Source of the DNA: an uncultured bacterium
Lineage (GTDB): Bacteria; Spirochaetota; Leptospiria; Turneriellales; Turneriellaceae
Assembly (NCBI GenBank): GCA_938038265.1
Contig: CALHRC010000002.1
Location: 1-37,370 of the forward strand
Direction of reading: 5' to 3'
Length of the DNA: 37,370 nucleotides
Shown here: positions 1 to 7,244 of the stretch, in pieces
Numbering within the stretch: position 1 is the first letter of the stretch
How the letters are laid out: every line of letters begins with the position of its first letter
Made by a program: the position numbers and the translations under genes
Notes under the pieces: model-generated
The model's database searches: none
What the model was told of the DNA's origin: nothing
Seen by the model: the letters and a program-made list of their open reading frames with translations, nothing else

Positions 1-265
1 CCATGCGCTTCAGGCGTCTGCAGAATAGCCGAGCTATACCATGGCAGAGCCCGGGGGGAGCCGAAACCGCCAAGCCCGGCAGCAGGTTTAAACACTTCAG
101 GCGCGAAAACCGGTGGCCGAGAAGGCCAGCTGCCGGGCGGTACTTGCATGGCGGTTGGGGGGGCTCTCCCCCGTTTCTTCTGATGATATCCTATTGTTTT
201 TAAATTGTCTGAATTGTTGAACAGAAATTAGTTTATAACAGCTGGAATGATTATATTGGCAAAGT
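1..265. other. Gene-free leader region with GC-rich repeat module
   Basis: No credible gene is seen before tldD. Positions 60-140 are GC-rich and contain GCGAAAACCGGTGGCC (103-118), which recurs exactly near 28,273 in the repeat-rich intergenic region; both copies are preceded by a CAGGTTT or CAAGGTTT. Around the motif, TGGCC/GGCCA arms enclose a GAGAA loop, so the module could fold. At 157-172 a G-run and CCCCC with a CTCT loop are followed by a T-rich tract, which could terminate a plus-strand gene lying outside the window. The 200-265 stretch is AT-rich and presumably holds the tldD promoter (a TATAAC-like box at 234-239), but no convincing -35 box was found. Confidence 0.5.
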
Positions 266-1663
266 ATGATAAATGACTTTTCGGGACACCAGAGCGCGTC
301 TGAAATCCGAGAGATGCTCAAACCATTAGGAAAACTTTTCAGCTTTTATCGCGCTTTAGTGCAGGATATTTCAGGCATGACAGTTTCCGCCAATCCGACG
401 CAGACGATGGCAGACCCCTTGCCGCTTACCCGGGGGATTGTCATCACGGGAGTTAAAGATGGCGTTTTCTATGAAGCCGCAACCCCCTTATTAGACAAAA
501 CCAGCATAAAAAAACTCATTGCCGGACTGATAGATTCGGCGGAGAAATACCGTTTGCCTGGCAGCTCTTTTGAACTGGTACCTGAAGAAGAGTATGAGCA
601 GAATTATGAAGGAATTTTAGGGGAGGATTTTTCTCTTGAAGAGAAGATCCGCCGTACGCGTGAAATTGTTAATCGACTTTGCACAGCTGATCCCCTGGTT
701 GCAACCGCATCAGTGCGTTTCAAGAGAACTTTGATTAGGGAAAGCTACCTCAGCGAGAAAAAATTACTGAGCCAGAGACTTTCTCGTTTTGAAGCTTTTT
801 TTTCTATTATTTTGCGCGATACGCAGAATGGAAACAGCGCTTCTGTCTTTGACGGCTTTGCTCTGCAGGGCGGTTGGGAGCAGATGCGCGCGCCAGAAGA
901 TTTACTGGAGAAAATGGTTACTGATGGCAAGAAAATCCTCAACGCAAGACGTATTCCGCCGGGAACTTATGACTGTATTTTTACCCCTTCTCTGGCAGGG
1001 ATTCTCGCGCATGAAGCGTTTGGTCACGGTACCGAAGCAGACACTATGGTAAAAGGCCGGGCGCGCGGCAGCGCTTATCTGGGCAAGCAGGTAGCGGCGG
1101 CTGGAGTTCGTCTGTATGATAGCCCGGCATTGCCCGGTGCGGCAGCTTCCTTTTTTTTCGATCATGAAGGCAATTTGGCTTCAGAAACCCGTATTGTAGA
1201 GGATGGTTTACTCAATGAACCCATGACTGACCATCGCAGTGCAAGTATTCTAAAACTACGTCGTTCGCCCAATGGACGCCGGGAGTCTTACGACCGCAAG
1301 GTATATACGCGCATGACAAATACCTACTTCATGCCCGGTCAAAATTCTGTGGATGAAATGATCGCCTCTATCGACGACGGCTTTTTGGTAGATCGGGCAA
1401 CCAACGGCATGGAAGATCCCAAATCATGGGGGATACAGCTTGAGGCCCTCTATGCCGAGCGCATACAAAATGGCAAACTTACCGGTGAAGTTTTTTCGCC
1501 AGTAATCGTAACTGGTTATGTGCCTGAAATTCTTTCGTCCATTAGCATGATCTCCCACGAGCTCAAAATTAATGGACTCGGCATGTGCGGCAAGGGCTAT
1601 AAGGAATGGGTGAAAGTCACCGATGGCGGTCCATATCTGAAATTACGAGCGCGTCTTGCGTGA
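266..1663 (+). CDS. tldD: TldD/PmbA-family metalloprotease
   Basis: Putative zinc metallopeptidase of the TldD/TldE (PmbA) family, 465 aa. The family typically works as a TldD-TldE heterodimer that degrades unfolded peptides and matures small peptides; TldD is the catalytic partner. The HExxxH zinc site is visible as HEAFGH at residues 249-254, followed by GTEAD, and a C-terminal GMCGKG region typical of the family is present near residue 445. Length is normal for TldD. The start is ATG at 266 without a strong Shine-Dalgarno. No tldE/pmbA partner is adjacent in this window, so it may be encoded elsewhere. The last 21 bases overlap the 3' end of the convergent VWA-STAS gene. Family assignment is firm; substrate is unknown. 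Confidence 0.92.
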   Translation: MINDFSGHQSASEIREMLKPLGKLFSFYRALVQDISGMTVSANPTQTMADPLPLTRGIVITGVKDGVFYEAATPLLDKTSIKKLIAGLIDSAEKYRLPGSSFELVPEEEYEQNYEGILGEDFSLEEKIRRTREIVNRLCTADPLVATASVRFKRTLIRESYLSEKKLLSQRLSRFEAFFSIILRDTQNGNSASVFDGFALQGGWEQMRAPEDLLEKMVTDGKKILNARRIPPGTYDCIFTPSLAGILAHEAFGHGTEADTMVKGRARGSAYLGKQVAAAGVRLYDSPALPGAAASFFFDHEGNLASETRIVEDGLLNEPMTDHRSASILKLRRSPNGRRESYDRKVYTRMTNTYFMPGQNSVDEMIASIDDGFLVDRATNGMEDPKSWGIQLEALYAERIQNGKLTGEVFSPVIVTGYVPEILSSISMISHELKINGLGMCGKGYKEWVKVTDGGPYLKLRARLA

Positions 1664-3220
1664 TTCGATAATCATGCGGGCATCGGTCACCGATTCAGCG
1701 CTGGGGATAAAAGAATTCAGCCGGGTGAGCTGAAAGACTTTTTCTACAGTAGATGTTAGATTTGCCACCACCAGCAACCCACCCCGACGGTTCAGCCAGT
1801 TGGAAACCTGGATCAGGGTGCCGATTGCGGAAGAGTCAATAAATGGCGTTTCAGATAGGTCCAGCACGAAGAAACGATATCCTTCTAGCATTTTAGCGCG
1901 GATTGCCTGGCGAAGTTCTGGGCTGTTGTAGAGATCCAGTTCTCCTTTATGCGACATCTCATGAATGCGGTCATGCATTTCGATATCACGGAACGAAGTG
2001 AGTTCTCCGCGATCTTGGTATAGGGTTGTGCCACCTGCTAACAGAAATTTTCTGCCGATATTGGAATCTTCTTTTAATCGTTTCTGCATTTCTTCTATGC
2101 GAAGGATCAGTGATTGGATGGTATCTGAACCTGACGCCTTTGTCTCAAGCAGACGCTGCAGCATATTGTTAAGCAACTCTATTGCACCGGAAAGATCGCT
2201 CTCGGCCATTGCAGCCGCTTGGATCATCGTTTTGCCAGCCCAGGCAATTGCCATTTCCGTACGCACATCGGGGTCAGGTGTTGATTCGCCGGCGACCTGC
2301 AGAACCGATTGGGCCGAGCTGCTTAGACGAGTCATCTTCTCATCGACACGGTAGTATTCTGCCGTTACCGGAATGACAATATTTTCTTTCCCGGCCTTAA
2401 CTTCCATTTCCATTACAAAAGTACGGGCGTCGTCGGCGCGCAGATCGCCGGCTTGAATCTTTACGGTATTGCCCGAGACTTCATGGCTGACATCGTCGAG
2501 CAACTCCAGGAATTTCACCTCAGGTGGCAGATCAAGTTTCAGCTCTAGAGCCTGGGCATAGAGAGATCCTATTTGCCCGAACTCTTTGAAAAAAACTTCT
2601 GAAGTTTTTTCGGGCGAATCAATAAAGTAGAAATTTCCTTTACCGGCACGGGAAATGGCGCGCAGCGAATTTTCGTTGAAATCCGCCCCAAAGCCAATTG
2701 TAGTTGTTGAAATACCTTTCTCGGCATGGGTCTCGGCAATTTTTAATAACTGCTCTTCTTCTTGTACGCCCATGGTGGCGATGCCATCGGTCAGCAACAG
2801 CACACGCCGCACGCAATTACCGAGCTGCGCCGCTTCTTCTGCCATTTTCAGACCTTGCAGCCAGCCGCCGCTTAAGTTAGTTGCCGTACCCACCTGCAGC
2901 GCCTGGATGCGGTTAATGATGGATTTTTTTTCGTTTACTTTGGTAAAAGGCTGCACCACCTGAACGTCAGAACTGTAAGCGACGATACCGATATAATCAT
3001 GGCGGGTGAGCCAGTTCACGAAAGTCGAGGCCGCTTCAATCGTCGCGGTCATTTTTTCCCCTTTCATCGACCATGACTTGTCGAGGACTAATATGAGCGC
3101 CAGGGGCTGGCGGGTTTTCTGCTCTAATTCAGGGGGGGATATTACCTTTAGTAGCAGGTGATTTAATATATCGGCACTCGCTACAACAGAAGGATATTCC
3201 CAGCGAATTTCAATGTCCAT
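1643..3220 (-). CDS. VWA domain - STAS domain fusion protein
   Basis: A roughly 525-aa cytoplasmic protein joining a von Willebrand factor A domain to a C-terminal STAS domain. The VWA part (about residues 40-215) has the metal-ion-dependent adhesion site: DKSWS gives the DxSxS motif, followed by a TATNLSGG segment and an LLTDGIATMG segment. A middle region resembles that of other bacterial VWA proteins. The last about 95 residues match STAS anti-sigma antagonists, with IDSSAIG placing a candidate phospho-acceptor serine in the canonical position. No signal peptide is seen. I chose ATG at 3220; an in-frame GTG at 3229 is the alternative. Known roles: VWA domains mediate metal-dependent protein binding, and STAS domains are switched by RsbW-type kinases. 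Inference: a protein-interaction scaffold whose output is controlled by phosphorylation, possibly by kinases encoded nearby. Confidence 0.85.
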   Translation of the reverse strand: MDIEIRWEYPSVVASADILNHLLLKVISPPELEQKTRQPLALILVLDKSWSMKGEKMTATIEAASTFVNWLTRHDYIGIVAYSSDVQVVQPFTKVNEKKSIINRIQALQVGTATNLSGGWLQGLKMAEEAAQLGNCVRRVLLLTDGIATMGVQEEEQLLKIAETHAEKGISTTTIGFGADFNENSLRAISRAGKGNFYFIDSPEKTSEVFFKEFGQIGSLYAQALELKLDLPPEVKFLELLDDVSHEVSGNTVKIQAGDLRADDARTFVMEMEVKAGKENIVIPVTAEYYRVDEKMTRLSSSAQSVLQVAGESTPDPDVRTEMAIAWAGKTMIQAAAMAESDLSGAIELLNNMLQRLLETKASGSDTIQSLILRIEEMQKRLKEDSNIGRKFLLAGGTTLYQDRGELTSFRDIEMHDRIHEMSHKGELDLYNSPELRQAIRAKMLEGYRFFVLDLSETPFIDSSAIGTLIQVSNWLNRRGGLLVVANLTSTVEKVFQLTRLNSFIPSAESVTDARMIIESRKTRS

Positions 3221-3296
3221 TGTCCCCACTGTTCATACGCCGCATCAATGACAAGTCTTTTTCTCTATGTTGTTGCAGTGCATTATTGTTGATTTA

Positions 3297-3330
3297 ATGT
3301 TGCGATTGCTTGCAAAAATTTTTGCAACAT
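3297..3330. promoter_or_regulatory. Nested palindrome between spoT and the VWA-STAS gene
   Basis: Positions 3310-3327 form a perfect 18-bp palindrome, TTGCAAAAATTTTTGCAA. It is nested inside a wider inverted repeat, ATGTTGC (3297-3303) and GCAACAT (3324-3330). It lies just downstream of the spoT stop codon and about 80 bp upstream of the VWA-STAS start. It could be an operator for the VWA-STAS gene or an AT-rich terminator for spoT (both on the minus strand). No matching regulator is recognised. Confidence 0.4.
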
Positions 3331-3341
3331 GGCGTCTGTAC

Positions 3342-5420
3342 CTACACAACCGCATTTCTTTCAAGTACCGTAGCCCTTGATACGCTCCTGACCTGCAAGA
3401 GCGCCTGAAGTATATTCAGCAGGTGAGCATCTGAGTCAACCTCAATACGAAAAGAATCGCTAATCTGCCCATCTGGCGTGGTTTGCGCCTGAGCTTCAAG
3501 GATATTTGCTCCTGACTGTGCCAGACAGGTAACGATATCCAAATAAATCTGCGGTCTGTCTTCGCCTTCAACGCGAATCAATACCGTCATGGATGGTTCA
3601 TAACCGCGCCAGCGCACCGGCACCACGCGACCCTCGTTTTCTTTTTGGTGGGTCAGCGATTTAAGCGAAGGACAGCCTTTCTTATGCACTGACAATCCCT
3701 GACCTCGGGTAATAAATCCCAATATGGCATCCCCCGGCTTAGGCGTGCAGCACAGAGCAATTCTCACAGGAACATTTGATTCGCCACCAAATTCAATCAT
3801 TTTGGCGTAATCTTCTAACGCAGTCCCTTCTTTAGTTTGAAACTTTGCTCTGCCCTCTTCGCGGCCACGCACGCTGTCTTCAGAACGGCGCTCGTGCTTT
3901 TCGTCTTTCTCAGCATCTTTATCAGATGCTAATTCATTGCGTCTGAAGTAAGCCCTGAGCTTAGCACGCGCGTGGGCTGTCTTGAGAAATGTAAGCCAGT
4001 TGAGTGAAGGTTTGACTGCCGGGTTGGTAATGATACTCACCTGGTCACCACTCTTCAATGGTGTGCGGATGGATATCAATCGATCACCGATCTTCGCTCC
4101 CGAACATTTAAGCCCCAATTCAGTATGAATGCGAAAAGCGAAGTCGAGTACCGTACTGCCCGCCGGCATGGAAAAAATTTCTCCTTTGGGAGAAAATACA
4201 TACACCTCGTCTTCGACGGAAAGATTTGTCTTCAGCTCTTCCATGAAGTCAGCCGCGTCACCGCCTTCTTCCTGGGTCACGGCAATATTCTGCAAAAGTC
4301 TGAACTGCTCCTGCACTGACACAATCGACTGATCTTTTTCTTTGTATGCCCAATGAGCAGCAATGCCAAACTCAGATACCTGGTGCATTTTGAAAGTACG
4401 AATTTGTACTTCGAGAAATTTGCCGTCAGGTCCCACTACTGTCGTGTGCAGGGACTGGTAACCGTTAGACTTAGGCACCGAGATATAATCCTTGAAACGC
4501 CCCGGTATGGGGTTCCAGATGGTATGCACAATGCCTAAAGCCCCGTAACAGTCCTGAATCGATTCAACCAGAATTCGCACGCCGGTTAAGTCATAAATCT
4601 CATCGAGGTCTTTTTTCTGCTCTTTGATCTTTTTATATATCGAATAAAAATGCTTTGAGCGCCCCTCAACGCGGGCTTTAATTTTACTTTCTTTCATTTT
4701 TTCGTTGAGGATGGCAATTACCGCTCTGACCCTGTCATCGCGGCTGGTTTTTTTTTCGGCAATACCTTTTTTGATTTTTTGGTATTCTTCTCGGTCAAGA
4801 TAATAAAGAGACAAATCTTCAATTTCAGCCTTAATTTTATAAATGCCCAGGCGACCTGCCAGAGGTGCATAGATTTCGAGAGCTTCTTTTGCGATTCGCT
4901 CGGCCTTATGCGGCGGCTGAAAATTTAGGGTGCGCATATTGTGGAGTTTATCTGCCAATTTGATAACCAGCACCCGCACATCTTTTACTGTCGCCAGAAT
5001 AATCTTACGGATGTTATGCGCTTGGCGGTTCTCTGCCCCCTGGGACTTCAAAACCGATATTTTAGTCACGCCATCCACCAGCTGCGTGATAGTCTCACCA
5101 AATTCGCGCACCATATACTCGCGGGATATTTGGGTATCTTCAAGCACATCGTGCAGTAGCGCTGCGCTGATAACTTCATGGTCCATATCGAAATCCGATA
5201 ACAGCAAGGCAACCGCCAGCGGGTGAGTAATATAAGGCTCGCCAGAGAGACGTTTTTGAAATTTATGTGCATCTTCCGCCAGGTGATAGGCTTTTCTGAT
5301 AACCGCACGCTCCGCCCGACTTGTATGTTTCTGAACTTTATCAAGTAAGGTCTCTAAAGTCGGTTCGGCGGCATTTTTTTGGCCGCCTGAGCTACTACCT
5401 GGAACGAACCGAAATTGCAT
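3342..5420 (-). CDS. spoT: Bifunctional (p)ppGpp synthetase/hydrolase (RelA/SpoT homologue)
   Basis: Long RSH enzyme that makes and hydrolyses (p)ppGpp in the stringent response. Domain order is complete. The N-terminal HD hydrolase has ITHP and LLHDVLEDT, so both the HD pair and the following ED are present and hydrolase activity is expected. The synthetase domain has RSKHFYSIYKK, DLTGVRI, a KDYISVPKSNGYQSLHTT segment and EVQIRT. A TGS domain begins near VYVFSPKGEIF, and a C-terminal ACT domain ends the protein. About 690-700 aa is typical for a single bifunctional RSH. I chose ATG at 5420; an in-frame TTG extension to 5447 exists but adds no conserved sequence. The 5' end faces the divergent gene starting near 5553, so the two share a short control region. 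Symbol could equally be rel. Confidence 0.95.
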   Translation of the reverse strand: MQFRFVPGSSSGGQKNAAEPTLETLLDKVQKHTSRAERAVIRKAYHLAEDAHKFQKRLSGEPYITHPLAVALLLSDFDMDHEVISAALLHDVLEDTQISREYMVREFGETITQLVDGVTKISVLKSQGAENRQAHNIRKIILATVKDVRVLVIKLADKLHNMRTLNFQPPHKAERIAKEALEIYAPLAGRLGIYKIKAEIEDLSLYYLDREEYQKIKKGIAEKKTSRDDRVRAVIAILNEKMKESKIKARVEGRSKHFYSIYKKIKEQKKDLDEIYDLTGVRILVESIQDCYGALGIVHTIWNPIPGRFKDYISVPKSNGYQSLHTTVVGPDGKFLEVQIRTFKMHQVSEFGIAAHWAYKEKDQSIVSVQEQFRLLQNIAVTQEEGGDAADFMEELKTNLSVEDEVYVFSPKGEIFSMPAGSTVLDFAFRIHTELGLKCSGAKIGDRLISIRTPLKSGDQVSIITNPAVKPSLNWLTFLKTAHARAKLRAYFRRNELASDKDAEKDEKHERRSEDSVRGREEGRAKFQTKEGTALEDYAKMIEFGGESNVPVRIALCCTPKPGDAILGFITRGQGLSVHKKGCPSLKSLTHQKENEGRVVPVRWRGYEPSMTVLIRVEGEDRPQIYLDIVTCLAQSGANILEAQAQTTPDGQISDSFRIEVDSDAHLLNILQALLQVRSVSRATVLERNAVV

Positions 5421-5552
5421 ATCGGTGGACTTTATTATCTTTCTCAAGTGTCAACACCGATACCAACGTTGCATTTGCTTGACTGGGCGATTCCTTACCA
5501 TATCACTGTCTTTATGGGGGAAGTTTTGTCAGCACAGTGGAAGCCGGTTAGT

Positions 5553-6449
5553 ATGCGCCTCCCACCTATTCTCTCGCAAGAACTCATACGCTTGATCCGA
5601 CTGTTAGCTCTATCGGGCAAAGGAAAATTCCTTCATTATTTACGTAATCCTTTAATTGAAGGTGGCTACCGTAGTGGTCAGATAAAAGATAGCGTACTTA
5701 AACTTACCGAAAGAATTTCCATGGCCATTAAAGATCCCGCAAGCCGGCAGAGTATTGGTTATAAAACCCGTCTTTTGATTTCGCGGGCACTCGAGGAAAC
5801 ACCGGCTGCTTTAGGAGATGCTGTCATTTTTTTACTGGAACAAAGCTCATTACACCCTTTTGTTTCAGCAGATCCTGAAATTATTCGATTAGCCAACACC
5901 ATTGGACCACAGTTGTATGAATTTCAAAAAATCCAAAATGAAGCAAGCACCTGCCAGTTTGAAGAAGCTCTCAGAAACGCGCCCCCTGAAGAGTTGACCC
6001 GGGCCTTTGAACCAGTCAACTTAGGTGGCTCAGTAACCAGAGTTGAACTCGACCACCGCACCAGAGCGCTGTACACGCAAATTATGGTCGCCTCACGTAA
6101 AGACAGCCTTGACTATTGCCGTAAACTGATTGCCGAGTATATGATCCGTTACTCAGATCAAGAATTCTATGACGAAGAGGGAGTCGGTAAAATTATCACA
6201 GCATTGAATAAACGTGAAGAGGGATTTAGCCGCAACCTGCGTGATTTAATTGCGGTTCAACTGTATTACCAAATTACCAAAGGTATTGCCAAAGGTGATC
6301 TAAAGTCAGCAATTGCGGCCATCAGAAAATATGCTTTTATTTTTGGTGGAGATAATACAGTGAAATTCTTTTTTGAAATTGACCGTATGGAACGCATTCT
6401 CTATAAAATAATTAAAGAAAAAAATCTTTGGGATATATTAAAAAAATAA
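5553..6449 (+). CDS. Conserved-looking helical protein of unknown function
   Basis: About 298 aa, predicted cytoplasmic, almost entirely helical and charged, with no signal peptide, membrane segment or motif that I recognise. I chose ATG at 5553 because GGAAG sits 9 bases upstream; ATG at 5514 is possible but lacks a ribosome site, and earlier in-frame codons overlap spoT. A TTGACT hexamer at 5479-5484 with a weak TATCAC 16 bases later could be the promoter. The gene is only 16 bases upstream of a STAS/RsbW/RsbU cassette on the same strand, so it probably belongs to that operon and may be a regulator or effector of the partner switch. That role is inference from position only. Confidence 0.7.
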   Translation: MRLPPILSQELIRLIRLLALSGKGKFLHYLRNPLIEGGYRSGQIKDSVLKLTERISMAIKDPASRQSIGYKTRLLISRALEETPAALGDAVIFLLEQSSLHPFVSADPEIIRLANTIGPQLYEFQKIQNEASTCQFEEALRNAPPEELTRAFEPVNLGGSVTRVELDHRTRALYTQIMVASRKDSLDYCRKLIAEYMIRYSDQEFYDEEGVGKIITALNKREEGFSRNLRDLIAVQLYYQITKGIAKGDLKSAIAAIRKYAFIFGGDNTVKFFFEIDRMERILYKIIKEKNLWDILKK

Positions 6450-6465
6450 AGGGAGTAAGCCGACT

Positions 6466-6819
6466 ATGAGCCAAACCATCCTCAATATAAAATCTGTGAT
6501 AACAAACGGGGTTGCTATTGTAACACTGCAAGGTGAAGCAGATGCTCATACAACCCCTCAACTCAAACGTGAGCTTGATAAACTATTATCACAAAACGTT
6601 CGCTACATCATATATGACTGTAGAGAACTAACGTATTTTTCTTCTGCAGCTATCGGCGCAACAGCACAGACACACAAAACCCTCAAAGCCCGTAATGGGG
6701 ATATTATATTTATTCATGTTTCAGATGACTTAAAAGAGATGTTGCGGCTTCTTATTGCCAGACGAATTGATATCCTGCCGGATCTTAAAGCTGCCATGAA
6801 GCAGATAGCTGCTCAATAA
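6466..6819 (+). CDS. STAS anti-sigma factor antagonist (RsbV/SpoIIAA-like)
   Basis: A 117-aa single STAS domain, the normal size for RsbV/SpoIIAA. It has the N-terminal strand-rich half, LQGEADAHTTPQLKREL, and the phosphorylation loop FSSAAIGA (residues 58-65). By alignment with the DSTGLG loop of RsbV the acceptor serine is S60, and the usual aspartate is replaced by S59. A good ribosome site (AAGGGAG) precedes ATG. The stop codon overlaps the next start by one base (TAATG), implying translational coupling to the kinase. In the known scheme the unphosphorylated form sequesters the RsbW-type kinase and so releases that kinase's target; the downstream RsbU-type phosphatase would reactivate it. 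Confidence 0.93.
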   Translation: MSQTILNIKSVITNGVAIVTLQGEADAHTTPQLKRELDKLLSQNVRYIIYDCRELTYFSSAAIGATAQTHKTLKARNGDIIFIHVSDDLKEMLRLLIARRIDILPDLKAAMKQIAAQ

Positions 6820-7244
6820 TGATAAGCAGTGCCCCCCATTCACAACAAACCTTTTACTTGAAAAATAATCTGGCAAATTTAGTTGAAGCGCGTTTACGAG
6901 TCAAAAGTTTTTTTTCATCTTTATTTTCACCATCCGAAATACTGCAGGTGGTACAAAGTGTCGATGAAGCATTATCCAATATTATAGAACACGGTGGTAA
7001 GCAGGATAATGAAATCAAAATTGAGATGAAAATTTTTGATAAGCAAATTCACATAGTAATTACCGATTATGGCATATCTTTTAATCCACTGAAATACCCT
7101 GAGGTTAAACCGGAACATAATTATGATGCCGGAATTGATGGAGGGATGGGTATTTATATTTTCAGAAATTTTATGAACGCTTCTTACAGACCACTACACC
7201 CTCAAGGGAATGAACTTACTTTAATTAAAGAGATTTCAAAATGA
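6819..7244 (+). CDS. RsbW-like anti-sigma serine kinase (HATPase)
   Basis: A 141-aa GHKL ATPase of the RsbW/SpoIIAB class, which phosphorylates the STAS antagonist and binds its target when free. The N-box is VDEALSNIIEHG (E50 and N54), the G1 box DYGISFNP (D83, G85) and the G2 box DGGMGIYIFRNFM (GGMG at 108-111). Length and order are canonical. It starts one base inside the upstream stop codon and overlaps the RsbU-like gene by ATGA, so the three proteins are likely made in fixed ratio. No sigma factor is encoded next to it, so the target of the switch is not visible here. Confidence 0.92.
   Translation: MISSAPHSQQTFYLKNNLANLVEARLRVKSFFSSLFSPSEILQVVQSVDEALSNIIEHGGKQDNEIKIEMKIFDKQIHIVITDYGISFNPLKYPEVKPEHNYDAGIDGGMGIYIFRNFMNASYRPLHPQGNELTLIKEISK

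Noticed and set aside
5415-5552. Longer start of the 5,553 gene
   Set aside because: The extension begins with TTG, overlaps spoT and lacks a ribosome site.
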